A stretch of 64,000 nt of DNA, taken from NCBI GenBank assembly GCA_013299105.1, contig JAAFJY010000009.1, positions 124,001-188,000 on the forward strand, read 5' to 3'. The position numbers and the translations under genes are program-made. This stretch comes from Chitinophagales bacterium. Lineage in GTDB: Bacteria > Bacteroidota > Bacteroidia > Chitinophagales > Saprospiraceae. Within the stretch, counting starts at the first letter, position 1, and every line of letters begins with the position of its first letter. Positions 1 to 9,137 of this stretch are shown in pieces. The notes below the pieces were generated by a model. It ran no database searches and had not been told where the DNA came from. It saw only the letters and a list, made by a program, of their open reading frames with translations.

Positions 1-963
1 ATTTACCTAGATGTAGAAGATTGCACAAATGCAGAGGATTATTTCCGGGTTTTGGCCGAAAAATTAGAAGAGAGTCTCACCAAACACAATCACTTGGCCA
101 AGTTGAGTGACAAAGCGAAAGGGGTTTTCAAAAAGTTCCTGGAAAACGTCAAGTCGATTAAAATTGCTGGATTAGAACTAGAAACCAGCGGATTGCGGCA
201 TCAAACGACTTATGCCGAGGCTTTCGAGTTGTTGTTACAAGAATTAGAAGTGGAAAGTACCATTATTGTATTGATGGTGGACGAGTTCCCGGTTGCCGTT
301 GAAAATATCGCCAAAGCGGAAAGCAGAGAAGCTGCTGCTCGTTTCTTACACGCTAACCGCGCTTTGCGCCAACGAGCACAAAATACCATTCGCTTCATCT
401 ATACGGGGTCTATTGGACTGCCCAATGTAGCGCGGCAAATTGATGCAAATCCCACCGTCAATGATTTGAACATCATTGAAATTCCACCGCTGAATGAACA
501 AGAAGGCCTGGACATGAGCCTGAAAATCTTTGAGAATTATGGAATCGTGGTCGAAGAAGAAGTCATCCGATACATGCTGGGAAAAATCGAATGGTTGATG
601 CCTTTCTTCATTCAATTGGTGATCCAGTTGTTGATCGACGAATCTGAAGCCACTGAAAGTCCGATTTCGAAATCAATGGTTGATGCTGTCCTTCAAAAAG
701 CCGCCAACCACCGCAACAACGTTTATTTTGCCAGTTACTACGACCGTTTGTCCAAAAATCTGCCGAAGGAACAGTGCGAAACTGCCCACGCCATGCTGTT
801 AGAGATTGCCAACAAAGGCTCTGCCAAACGCAGCAATTTTACCCAAGAAAATGCTAATGTAGTGCTCGAAACCTTGGAGTACGATGGTTACATCCACCAG
901 CAAAAAGAAGTATTTCGTTTCAACTCACCGATCCTCAGGATGTGGTGGAAGAAAAATGCCTAG
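1..963 (+). CDS. AAA ATPase, 5' end cut by window edge
   Basis: The frame is open from base 1 to the TAG at 961-963, giving 320 visible residues. The N-terminus, including the expected Walker A, lies outside the window; an internal TTG at 52 should not be taken as the start. A Walker B-like strand (IIVLMVDEFP, visible residues about 88-97) is followed by a sensor-like FIYTGSIGLPN segment and a C-terminal winged-helix-like end (YDGYIHQQKEVFRFNSP). This is the layout of archaeal-type/STAND-like P-loop ATPases. It ends 2 bases before the start of another ATPase, so the two are probably co-transcribed. The biological role is unknown. Confidence 0.8.
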   Translation: MYLDVEDCTNAEDYFRVLAEKLEESLTKHNHLAKLSDKAKGVFKKFLENVKSIKIAGLELETSGLRHQTTYAEAFELLLQELEVESTIIVLMVDEFPVAVENIAKAESREAAARFLHANRALRQRAQNTIRFIYTGSIGLPNVARQIDANPTVNDLNIIEIPPLNEQEGLDMSLKIFENYGIVVEEEVIRYMLGKIEWLMPFFIQLVIQLLIDESEATESPISKSMVDAVLQKAANHRNNVYFASYYDRLSKNLPKEQCETAHAMLLEIANKGSAKRSNFTQENANVVLETLEYDGYIHQQKEVFRFNSPILRMWWKKNA

Positions 964-965
964 CC

Positions 966-3032
966 ATGATGAGTCAAAATCAGCCCCAAGGGGCAAGGGT
1001 TGCTACGCTTTACAACCCACAAAACCTGAACAAAACCCAACTTGTGGAGAGTTTTGTGGTGCGGCAAAAGCTATTCGAGAAGCTGTACAAGTCGATCAAA
1101 GAGAGCAAAATGGAGACCCCAGAGCAGCATTACCTGATCTTGGGCCGCCGGGGCATGGGCAAAACCACCCTGATGTTACGCCTGGCAATTGAAATAGAAA
1201 ATGACCCCGACTTGAATAACTGGCTGATTCCGGTGGTGTTCAACGAAGAAGAATACCGAATGCGCCGTCTGTACAACCTCTGGGAAAGGGTCATGGAGAT
1301 TTTGAACAGCAAAAATTTGGCCTTCAATTTCAGTGTAGAAGAAAAAAAGGGTTTATCCGAGCAGTTCAAAAATGATGACACCTACGAACGGGCCTTGTTT
1401 GAATGGCTGATGAAGGAACTGAAAAGCCAAGGCAAAAAAATCATCCTTTTCATGGATAATTTTGGGGATTTTGCCCAAAAGCTAAAGGATGAAGAAGCTC
1501 ATCGCTTACGGAAGATATTACAAACCGAAGCCGATATCCGTTTTTTCGCCGCTTCTTCGGTGATTTTGGACTCGGTTTACGAATACAAATACCCCTTTTA
1601 CGAGTTTTTCAAAGAAGTAGAACTCAAAGGTCTGGACCGTGAAGAAACGCATGAATTGCTGCTGAAACTCTCAGAACATTACAAAAAAGATGCGGTAGCC
1701 AGAATTTTGCAGAACAATCCGGCCCGGATAGAAACCCTGCGCAGTATCTCCGGCGGCGTGATCCGCACGATGGTGATGCTGTTTGAGATTTTTGCCGACG
1801 ATGAAAATGGCACGGCATTCAAAGACCTGGAGGCCATTTTGGACCGCGTAACCCCGCTCTACAAGCACCGCATGGACGATTTGAGCCCTCAACAACAGGC
1901 CATTGTAGAAGCCATCGCCCTCAATTGGGATGCCCTCTACGCCAAAGAAATTGCTGAGCTTACAAGAATGGAGAGTAAAGCGGTATCTGCTCAACTTCAG
2001 TTGTTGGAAAAAAGTGGCATTGTGGAAAAACGAATCACCAAGACCAAAAATCACCTCTACTTGATTTCTGAGCGTTTCTTCAATATTTGGTATTTGATGC
2101 GCAATGGGAGCCGCCATGACCAAAATAGGGTCTTGTGGTTGGTGCGCTTTTTTGAGGAGTGGTATGATGAGAAGGGGCTTAAAGAAAGGATAGAGCAACA
2201 TCGTAAAGCTTTAAACAAGGGAGATTTTGACCCAGAAGCTGCTTCGGTTTACAGTTCAGCCTTGGCTATCGCACTAAAGAATAGTTTTGTTGAGCAACAT
2301 CTTTTATTGATGGATACAAAACTTTTTTTGAAGGATAAAGAACCCATTTTGACCATTGAATTAACCCAGTCCGATATTGAAAAAGCTTTTCATGGAGTAC
2401 AACTGTACATGAATGGGGAAGAACAAGAAGGTTATGAAATTTTAACATCATTTTTGTATGGAAGTGGATTCTCCGGCTCAGTTGAAAATTTATCAAGCAG
2501 GTTGATTATCGTTTTCATATCTTCATTGACCATATACTTAGCATTTACAATTGATGTAGAGCTTTATAAATTTGAAATACAAGTAATTAAAGACTGGCTT
2601 ATCAGGTTATTAAATGAAATGCTTAATGGACTTCAATCATCATTAAAAGATCAAGGTGAATTATTAATTGGTGTTTGGATAGCTTTCTATTTTCTCAAAG
2701 AAGTAGAAAATGATAAAATCTTATTCTTGTTTGATGCTCTATTAAAAGTGGAATCTGAAAATCTTGAAGTATTTTTTGCAATTCTTGCATTATGTGCTCC
2801 AGAAATCGTACTTAATTTGTTTAAATCGAATTTAGGAAAATCTATGGATCTGGGAAATAAACACAAGGTAAGCTATTACAGTGCGCTAAAAAAACTTAAT
2901 CATCCTGATTCTCAACGAATGGGTGAAGAATTAGAAGTTCCTGTGTCGGAGCGGATTGAAGTTGGACTGACATTGGAGGCAGCTATCATAGAGAGATTCC
3001 CCCAGGTAAGTAAACTCCAAACTAAGGCTTAG
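966..3032 (+). CDS. AAA ATPase with winged helix and helical C-terminal region
   Basis: I place the start at the ATG at 966, right after the upstream stop, rather than at a GTG at 942 inside the previous gene. The product is about 688 residues. Walker A is GRRGMGKT at residues 60-67. The Walker B-like strand is IILFMDNF near 159-166, with Asn where Glu is usual. A winged-helix-like segment (AKEIAELTRMESKAVSAQLQ) follows near residue 330. Beyond about residue 420 the protein is a helical region of no recognised family, and the DNA there (about 2250-2950) is visibly more AT-rich than the first half. The two halves may have different histories. Likely a sensor/regulatory ATPase acting with its upstream partner; function not known. 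Confidence 0.8.
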   Translation: MMSQNQPQGARVATLYNPQNLNKTQLVESFVVRQKLFEKLYKSIKESKMETPEQHYLILGRRGMGKTTLMLRLAIEIENDPDLNNWLIPVVFNEEEYRMRRLYNLWERVMEILNSKNLAFNFSVEEKKGLSEQFKNDDTYERALFEWLMKELKSQGKKIILFMDNFGDFAQKLKDEEAHRLRKILQTEADIRFFAASSVILDSVYEYKYPFYEFFKEVELKGLDREETHELLLKLSEHYKKDAVARILQNNPARIETLRSISGGVIRTMVMLFEIFADDENGTAFKDLEAILDRVTPLYKHRMDDLSPQQQAIVEAIALNWDALYAKEIAELTRMESKAVSAQLQLLEKSGIVEKRITKTKNHLYLISERFFNIWYLMRNGSRHDQNRVLWLVRFFEEWYDEKGLKERIEQHRKALNKGDFDPEAASVYSSALAIALKNSFVEQHLLLMDTKLFLKDKEPILTIELTQSDIEKAFHGVQLYMNGEEQEGYEILTSFLYGSGFSGSVENLSSRLIIVFISSLTIYLAFTIDVELYKFEIQVIKDWLIRLLNEMLNGLQSSLKDQGELLIGVWIAFYFLKEVENDKILFLFDALLKVESENLEVFFAILALCAPEIVLNLFKSNLGKSMDLGNKHKVSYYSALKKLNHPDSQRMGEELEVPVSERIEVGLTLEAAIIERFPQVSKLQTKA

Positions 3033-3080
3033 TTGTGAAAAAATGAGATGGAAAGACTCGTCAAAAAAGATTGGGTTAAT

Positions 3081-3920
3081 TCAACTCGTCACCATCTCCC
3101 GCCCACTCCGAGACCACTCGCTCCAGGAGCCCACATACAAAGTACCCATGCCCAAGCCCGCGTAATCCATCGCCAGCAAGGTATGACAAGCCGTCACACC
3201 AGAGCCACAGTGTACGGTCACATCGCCGATGTTTCGGCCAGCAAGGATGGCTTCATACTGCGCTTTCAGCTCTTCCGGGGCTCGAAACAGCCCGTTTTCA
3301 TCCAAATTGCCCGGAAAAGGCACATTGATCGCCCCTGGAATGTGCCCTGCTACCAAATCAATGGGCTCAGAAATGCCGTCGTAGCGGTATTGCTCGCGCA
3401 CGTCGATCACCAATTTTTGAGCGTCCTGGGCCTGTTGGGCTACTTGGGCGATCTCGGCCATTGGCAATTGCCATTGTTCGGAAGGGTAGGGGACTTCTTT
3501 GGAAACCTGCTCCTCGCCTGTGCTTTGTGGAAAACCAGCCGCCGTAGCAGCTTGCAAACCGCCATTCAATACCTGTACTTTTTGGTGACCCAAAGCCCGC
3601 AGCATCCACCAAAAGCGAGCAGCAGACATGCCCCCATTTTTGTCGTCGTAAACCACGATGGTGCTATCAGGAGTAATGCCCCATTCGCCCAAATGTTGGG
3701 CAAAAACCACCGGATCGGGCAGGGGATGTCGGCCCCCCTCGGCAGGGTCGGGCTTGACATTGGAGAGCTGTGCATCCAAATCAGCATGGCGAGCGCCCGC
3801 CAAATGGCCATCCAGGTAGCGCTGATAAGCCCCTGGGCCGCCGCGTGCGTCGATCAAGATCAGTTGAGGATCATTTTGTAAGCTCAGTAATTCCGAAGCC
3901 TGGATGATGGGTACTGACAT
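3081..3920 (-). CDS. sseA: Thiosulfate/3-mercaptopyruvate sulfurtransferase
   Basis: A 279-residue tandem rhodanese protein. The N-terminal inactive rhodanese domain (LILIDARGGPG...) is followed by a catalytic domain with the active-site loop CGSGVTA at residues 238-244 (Cys238). That loop is typical of mercaptopyruvate sulfurtransferases rather than the CRKG loop of thiosulfate-preferring rhodaneses. The expected reaction moves sulfane sulfur from 3-mercaptopyruvate or thiosulfate to a thiol or cyanide acceptor in the cytoplasm. Length is normal for the family. The gene converges on the upstream ATPase gene and is divergent from the AAA/nuclease gene at 4043. Substrate preference is inferred from the loop only. 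Confidence 0.9.
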   Translation of the reverse strand: MSVPIIQASELLSLQNDPQLILIDARGGPGAYQRYLDGHLAGARHADLDAQLSNVKPDPAEGGRHPLPDPVVFAQHLGEWGITPDSTIVVYDDKNGGMSAARFWWMLRALGHQKVQVLNGGLQAATAAGFPQSTGEEQVSKEVPYPSEQWQLPMAEIAQVAQQAQDAQKLVIDVREQYRYDGISEPIDLVAGHIPGAINVPFPGNLDENGLFRAPEELKAQYEAILAGRNIGDVTVHCGSGVTACHTLLAMDYAGLGMGTLYVGSWSEWSRSGREMVTS

Positions 3921-4030
3921 GGTTTGGGTTTTTATGGGCTGTAAGATAAGTTGAAATCACGAATCCCTGAATAGGTAAAATACAAGCCGCCTTTCTTTTT
4001 CAAAAGCAGTAAATTCTACCTCCGCTTTGT

Positions 4031-4038
4031 TAACTTTG
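4031..4038 (+). promoter_or_regulatory. Bacteroidota -7 box (TAACTTTG), near-leaderless
   Basis: TAACTTTG matches the TAnnTTTG -7 consensus of Bacteroidota sigma factor and ends only 4 bases before the ATG at 4043. Transcription would start at or a few bases beyond the start codon, so the mRNA would be essentially leaderless. No clear -33 TTG box is visible at the usual spacing. Confidence 0.45.
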
Positions 4039-4042
4039 ACCC

Positions 4043-5581
4043 ATGAAATTACCAATCGGCATACAATCTTTTGAAGAAATCCGCAGCCAGGGCTACCTGT
4101 ATGTCGATAAAACAGAGAACATTTACCGCTTGGTGAGTTCTGGCAAGTACTATTTCCTCTCCCGTCCGCGCCGCTTTGGAAAATCCCTGCTTTTGTCCAC
4201 CATGCGGGCCATGTACGAGGGAAAAAACCACTTGTTTCAAGGGCTTTGGATTGAGAACCATTGGAATTGGGAGCGAACTTTTCCCGTTATTCACGTGAAA
4301 TTTGCACGATTCAAGTATCAAAACAATCAACTGAGTCAAGCCATTGAAGACGGCATTTTGTTGGAGGCACAGCGCTTGGGGATTGACTTGAATGGACATT
4401 TGTACAAGTCTTATTTGGAGGAGCTGATTGTGAAAGCTGCGGCTCAAAGCCCGACTCAAAAAGTCGTCATTTTGATCGACGAGTATGACAAACCAATCAT
4501 CGACTTTTTGGATGAAGTTGGACAGGCGGCAATCAATCGCCAAATCCTCAAAGACTTCTATTCAGTCATCAAGGACAACGACCAGCACATCGAACTTTTG
4601 TTCATCACGGGGGTAAGTCGCTTTGCCAAAACCAGCATTTTCTCTGACCTCAACAACCTCATCAACCTGACTTTGGACTTTGAGGCTTTGACTTTGTTAG
4701 GGATTACCCAGGAAGAAATTGCCCATTATTTCAATCAACAATTGGAGACGATTGCTAAAAATCGGAAAGAAAGCCTTGAGGACTTGCTAAAAATGATGCA
4801 ATCTTGGTACAATGGCTATTCTTGGGACGGTGAGCACAAAGTTTACAATCCCTTCTCATTGTTGAGTTTTATTCGTTCTGGCAAGTTCGACAATTACTGG
4901 TTTGAAACAGGCACCCCTACTTTTTTGGTGAAAAAAATGCGTGATTTGGGGCAGTTCAACATCGAAAAAATCCGCGCTTCCAGCTCCTTGTTGGACAGTT
5001 ACGACTTGGAAAATTTGAATCCCATCACGGTGCTTTTCCAAACGGGTTATCTCACGATCCAACAAGTTTATCGCCAAGATATTTATGAACTGAACTATCC
5101 AAATCAAGAGGTCAAATCTTCCTTTGAAGAAAAACTATTGGATGCTTACGCGTTCAACCAATTCGAGGCTGGTAAAACCAGGGCCATTGGCTTGGTCGAA
5201 GCGCTGGAACAAGGCGATTTGCCGCATTTCATGCGCATTGTCAATGCCACATTTGGATCGATCCCTGCTGAGTTGTGGCAGAAAGAAAACGAGGCTTTCT
5301 ACCACGCACTCATTCATTTGTTGTGCTCTTTGATGGGAGCCTACATTCAATCCGAAGTAAATAGCGCCAATGGACGATTAGATGCCAAGGTCGAAACCGA
5401 AGACAGCATTTACATTTTTGAGTTCAAACTGGATCGCAGCGCCGAAGAAGCCCTTCAGCAGATCGGAGACAAAGGTTATTTCCAGCCTTTTTTAGACTCA
5501 CCCAAAAAAAGAATCGGCGTTGGCGTCAACTTTTCAAAAACAAAGAAGGAAGTACAGGCGTGGTTGGCTGCTGATTTTTAA
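4043..5581 (+). CDS. AAA-ATPase-like protein with PD-(D/E)XK nuclease-like C-terminus (DUF1703 type)
   Basis: 512 residues. It opens with the family hallmark of these proteins (GIQSFEEIRSQGYLYVDKT), then a P-loop RPRRFGKS at 41-48 and Walker B VVILIDEYD at 141-149. The C-terminal domain carries a PD-(D/E)XK-like arrangement: Asp447 in GRLDAKVE, then Glu460 and Lys462 in IFEFKLD. Such ATPase/nuclease-like proteins are highly expanded in Bacteroidota and in some gut and environmental bacteria; their role is not established. The gene converges on the glcD-like gene with only 5 bases between stops. Confidence 0.88.
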   Translation: MKLPIGIQSFEEIRSQGYLYVDKTENIYRLVSSGKYYFLSRPRRFGKSLLLSTMRAMYEGKNHLFQGLWIENHWNWERTFPVIHVKFARFKYQNNQLSQAIEDGILLEAQRLGIDLNGHLYKSYLEELIVKAAAQSPTQKVVILIDEYDKPIIDFLDEVGQAAINRQILKDFYSVIKDNDQHIELLFITGVSRFAKTSIFSDLNNLINLTLDFEALTLLGITQEEIAHYFNQQLETIAKNRKESLEDLLKMMQSWYNGYSWDGEHKVYNPFSLLSFIRSGKFDNYWFETGTPTFLVKKMRDLGQFNIEKIRASSSLLDSYDLENLNPITVLFQTGYLTIQQVYRQDIYELNYPNQEVKSSFEEKLLDAYAFNQFEAGKTRAIGLVEALEQGDLPHFMRIVNATFGSIPAELWQKENEAFYHALIHLLCSLMGAYIQSEVNSANGRLDAKVETEDSIYIFEFKLDRSAEEALQQIGDKGYFQPFLDSPKKRIGVGVNFSKTKKEVQAWLAADF

Positions 5582-5586
5582 GTTGG

Positions 5587-6969
5587 TCAATCAAAAACCT
5601 TCCCCCGATTCAATATCCCATGCGGATCGAGTGCTGCTTTCAAAGTTTTCATCAAAGCCAATTCTGCCGGATTGCGGCTCAGGTGCAGCCAGGCTTTTTT
5701 CTCCAAACCTACGCCATGTTCTGCGGTGATTGAGCCTCCAATTTTGGTCAAAGGTTCAAAGACCAACTCTTCAACCCGGTGTCGGGTAGTAGCATCGTTT
5801 TCTCCACAAGTGACGTACACATGCAAGTTGCCATCGCCCATGTGCCCAAAGGTGAAGACTTTTACCTCGGGCCAATTTTTTTGCAAATCACGTTTGATCT
5901 CCTCAATGTAGCCTTCCATCTTGGAGATCGGCAAGCTTACATCGAAAATGAAAACGGGTTGGTGTACGGTAAAAACATAGTCCACCTGCTCGCGGATGCG
6001 CCAAAACCACTCGTATTCCTGCTGGCTTTGGGCTGGGCAGGCGTCAGCGATCAAGCCGCTGACGAGGGCTTTTTCCAAGCTGTCTTGGAAAAGTTCCTGG
6101 TCAAAAGTGGGCGAATATCCCGCTGTTTCCAGCAACACATAATAAGCATGGTCACGCGGCAAAGGTGGACGATGGGGCCCGTCGGGGCTGGTCATGAGCT
6201 GGTAGTAATCTTGCCAAAAGAGTTCAAAAGTAGTGAGGGCATTGCCGAAGCTCTTTTTTGCAAAATTCAGCATTTCAATGGCCGCTTCAAAACTATCCAG
6301 GGCCAGGTAAGCGGTATTGCGGCTGGTGGGTCGATCCTCCAATTTCAGCACCGCACGGGTAATGATGCCCAAGGTGCCCTCGGTGCCAATGAACAACTGC
6401 TTGAGGTCGTAGCCAGCATTGTTTTTGGCCAGACTATTGAGCGAGGAAACTACGGTGCCGTCGGCTAGGACAGCCTCTAAACCCAAAACCAAGTTGCGGG
6501 TAACCCCATAGCGCAGTGCTTGTAAGCCCCCAGCGTTGGTAGCAATGTTGCCACCAATCATGCAACTGCCTTTTGCTCCGAGGTCGAGTGGGAAAAACAG
6601 GCCATGTGACTTCAAGTAGTCCTGCAAATCCTGCAAAACCACTCCGGCTTGTACCACTGCGGTATGGTTGAGGGCATCAACTGACTCCACTTGGTTCATG
6701 CGTTCCAGGCTGATCGCCACTTCATGGGCTTGTGTCACTACGCTACCGACTACATTGGTGAGGCCGCCGTGCGGCACTACGGGTTGCTTGGCTGCATGGC
6801 AAATCTTCAGAGCCGTCGCCAGATCTTCCGTATTTTGGGGCAAAACCAAAGCAAGGCAATTCAAAGGTGTGGTATTGACCCAATTGCTGCTTTTGCGTTG
6901 GGCAGCTTGTTCGGGTGTCCACACAATTTCTGGGCCTAGGGCTGCTTGGAGTTGTTGAAGAATTGACAT
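5587..6969 (-). CDS. FAD-binding oxidase, GlcD/D-lactate dehydrogenase family
   Basis: 460 residues from the ATG at 6969, which lies 13 bases after the kup stop; a further upstream start would run into kup. The N-terminal FAD-binding PCMH domain shows VVPHGGLTNVVG and the GGNIATNAGG motif. The C-terminal FAD-oxidase domain shows TFGHMGDGNLHVYV and ITAEHGVGLEKK, both diagnostic of the GlcD/D-lactate/D-2-hydroxyacid dehydrogenase family. It is expected to oxidise a 2-hydroxyacid and pass electrons to a quinone or cytochrome. No GlcE or GlcF partners are adjacent, so it is more likely a single-subunit D-2-hydroxyacid (lactate-type) dehydrogenase than glycolate oxidase. The exact substrate cannot be read from sequence. 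Confidence 0.88.
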   Translation of the reverse strand: MSILQQLQAALGPEIVWTPEQAAQRKSSNWVNTTPLNCLALVLPQNTEDLATALKICHAAKQPVVPHGGLTNVVGSVVTQAHEVAISLERMNQVESVDALNHTAVVQAGVVLQDLQDYLKSHGLFFPLDLGAKGSCMIGGNIATNAGGLQALRYGVTRNLVLGLEAVLADGTVVSSLNSLAKNNAGYDLKQLFIGTEGTLGIITRAVLKLEDRPTSRNTAYLALDSFEAAIEMLNFAKKSFGNALTTFELFWQDYYQLMTSPDGPHRPPLPRDHAYYVLLETAGYSPTFDQELFQDSLEKALVSGLIADACPAQSQQEYEWFWRIREQVDYVFTVHQPVFIFDVSLPISKMEGYIEEIKRDLQKNWPEVKVFTFGHMGDGNLHVYVTCGENDATTRHRVEELVFEPLTKIGGSITAEHGVGLEKKAWLHLSRNPAELALMKTLKAALDPHGILNRGKVFD

Positions 6970-6982
6970 AGGCTTGGAAAGA

Positions 6983-8914
6983 TTAATCCATATCATTCAC
7001 CACCACCTGTTCCTTGGCCCAGGTGCCAGGATCGAGCACAAAATGTGATTCGGAGGAAACCCCGATGCGCTTGAGTAGTAGGTACAGCCTCAAAAGCAAT
7101 TGCTCGCGTAAAGGCTGGATGGGAGCGATCACAAAAGCGGTGTTCAGCAGCATGAACTTGAAATCGGGCGGCACATTGTGGACTTGCAGGGAAGGGTAGT
7201 GGTTTTGGAGTTTCACTAGGCCTTTTTCTTGCAATTCCTTTACCGCTTTCGGGAACAATTCGCTCACATCGGGATGTACCTTGTAACCGAGGTCAAAATC
7301 CAGGCGATACACCAAGCCGGGTTTTATTTCGGTAAAGGTATAGGAGTTGGCATAAGGTTCGTCCTCTTCTGAAAAATGTATCAACCAGTATACATCTGCT
7401 CTTTTGGGCTGACCACCAAAAATAGACTGAGGAATGGCTTGCTCAACCATGTTTTTGCGCCTTGTGGAGGTCAAAAACACCAAGTTACTGGCGTACATGG
7501 GGATAGAGTTGTCGTTTTTAACTGTCTCGATGATGGGTAGGAATTTGTCCAGCAGCACCACACTGCGCTTTTGGCGAGCAATCAACTTGGCATTGTACAC
7601 CGTGTACATGATGAGAAACAAGGACCCGCCTAGTACAAGGGTAAATCCTGCACCGTGCGCGATTTTTTGAGCATTGGCGGTGAAAAACAAGCCCTCAACT
7701 ATCAAAAACAAGAAGATCAACAAGAAAATGATCGGTGTAGGCATGGCCTTGCGGGTGCGCAAGTAAAAATACAAAAGCATCGTAGTGGACAGCATGGCAA
7801 TGGTGATGGCAATGCCATAAGCTGCCTCCATCTTGGCCGAGCTTTTGAACAACAAAACCACCGCGACACAACCCGCAAACAAGAGCCAATTTACAAAGGG
7901 GATGTACATCTGCGAACGGTGCTGCGATGGGTGGTAAACCGCGACGCGGAACCAGGTTTTGGTGCGAATGGCTTCATGGATCAACGAAAAAGAGCCCGTG
8001 ATCAGAGCTTGGCTAGCAATGATGGCCGCCATCGTAGAAATGGCACTACCAAAAGGTGCAAACCACTTGGGCATGATGCCAGCAAATGGATTGCCGGGCA
8101 ACTGGTGGCCGATGTGATCCATCATCCATGCTCCCTGGCCCAGGTAAGTCATGATCAGTGCCGTCTTGACAAAAATCCAAGAGTATTGGATATTCTTTTT
8201 GCCTACGTGTCCGAGGTCGGAATACAAGGCTTCAGCCCCAGTTACGCAAAGAAATACCGCACCCACGACCCACCAGGCATTGTGGTGGTGCAGAAAAAGT
8301 TGATATGCGTAATAGGGATTAAGGGCTGTGAATATCTCAGGGTGTTTGATGGCCGACAAAAGCCCCAATGTAAACAACATCAGGAACCAAATCAGCATGA
8401 TGGGACCAAAAAAACGCCCGATGGCATCTGTACCAAACTGCTGTACCATGAACAATGCCACCAAAATGGCCAACACCCCCGGTACAATGGGCAATCCAGG
8501 TATCGACTTTTCGGCCACTTCCAAGGCCGAGGTCAATGAAATGGCTGGGGTGATCATGCCATCAGCCACCAGGGCAGCGCAGCCAATCATCGCCACGTAA
8601 ATGGTCCACTTGGGCGAACGCCGCCGAACCAAGGCGTAAAGGGCAAAAATTCCACCTTCCCCGTTGTTGTCAGCATTAAGGGTGATGAAAATGTATTTGA
8701 AGGTAGCCTGGAGGGTAAGCGTCCAGAAAATCAGCGACAGGCCACCATAAATCAGTTCTTTGGTGAGCACATCGTGACCAGCAATCGCATTCAGCACATA
8801 AAGTGGCGAGGTGCCAATGTCGCCGTAAACAATTCCAAGTGTAACGATGATGCTGGCAAAAGTGACCTTGTTTTGTTGGTTTTCCACAGGGTAGTGATTA
8901 GACTTTATGAACAA
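6983..8914 (-). CDS. kup: KUP family potassium uptake transporter
   Basis: 643 residues. The N-terminal signature GIVYGDIGTSPLYVLNAI is that of Kup/HAK potassium:proton symporters. About twelve hydrophobic segments follow up to residue about 440, then a cytoplasmic tail, giving the usual bacterial Kup length. The start appears to be TTG at 8914: an in-frame TAG lies just upstream and no ATG precedes the first membrane helix. A GTG nine codons in is the alternative. It transports K+ across the inner membrane. The downstream FAD-oxidase gene begins 13 bases after the stop, suggesting co-transcription without an obvious functional link. Confidence 0.93.
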   Translation of the reverse strand: MFIKSNHYPVENQQNKVTFASIIVTLGIVYGDIGTSPLYVLNAIAGHDVLTKELIYGGLSLIFWTLTLQATFKYIFITLNADNNGEGGIFALYALVRRRSPKWTIYVAMIGCAALVADGMITPAISLTSALEVAEKSIPGLPIVPGVLAILVALFMVQQFGTDAIGRFFGPIMLIWFLMLFTLGLLSAIKHPEIFTALNPYYAYQLFLHHHNAWWVVGAVFLCVTGAEALYSDLGHVGKKNIQYSWIFVKTALIMTYLGQGAWMMDHIGHQLPGNPFAGIMPKWFAPFGSAISTMAAIIASQALITGSFSLIHEAIRTKTWFRVAVYHPSQHRSQMYIPFVNWLLFAGCVAVVLLFKSSAKMEAAYGIAITIAMLSTTMLLYFYLRTRKAMPTPIIFLLIFLFLIVEGLFFTANAQKIAHGAGFTLVLGGSLFLIMYTVYNAKLIARQKRSVVLLDKFLPIIETVKNDNSIPMYASNLVFLTSTRRKNMVEQAIPQSIFGGQPKRADVYWLIHFSEEDEPYANSYTFTEIKPGLVYRLDFDLGYKVHPDVSELFPKAVKELQEKGLVKLQNHYPSLQVHNVPPDFKFMLLNTAFVIAPIQPLREQLLLRLYLLLKRIGVSSESHFVLDPGTWAKEQVVVNDMD

Positions 8915-8958
8915 AAAGTTAAATGGCTATAATAGGGCCTTTTTCGTCTGCTTATCGT

Positions 8959-8999
8959 TTCTTTTTTAGCCCGTAGCTGGGCTACGAACTAAAAAAGAA
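8959..8999 (-). terminator. Hairpin terminator between methyltransferase gene and kup
   Basis: Nineteen-base arms (8959-8977 and 8981-8999) pair with only two mismatches around a 3-base loop. The outer stem is TTCTTTTTTAG/CTAAAAAAGAA and the inner stem CGTAGC/GCTACG. The A/T-rich flanks make it usable as a terminator in either direction. It lies downstream of the alkB/methyltransferase unit and upstream of kup, all on the minus strand. Confidence 0.6.
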
Positions 9000-9074
9000 G
9001 CCTCAATCAGCCAAAAAATTCCTCTGTTCTGACTCAAAAACATTCTGTTCATAAAATCTATTGGTTTGAAGCTG

Positions 9075-9082
9075 CAAATTTA
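9075..9082 (-). promoter_or_regulatory. Bacteroidota -7 box upstream of kup
   Basis: Read on the minus strand this is TAAATTTG, a full match to TAnnTTTG. It lies about 160 bases upstream of the kup start, and the transcript would include the hairpin at 8959-8999. No convincing -33 element is visible. Confidence 0.3.
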
Positions 9083-9137
9083 GGCGAATTGCTGAGATGC
9101 TAGCATTTTTTGGTCGGGTACCCTTTTTTAAAGTTCA

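Noticed and set aside
3048-3881. 277-codon plus-strand frame opposite the sulfurtransferase gene
   Set aside because: It is the complement of a protein with an intact active site and the expected length; the shadow has no family features.
7655-8539. 294-codon plus-strand frame inside kup
   Set aside because: Antisense to a clear Kup transporter; the translation is unlike a membrane or soluble protein family.
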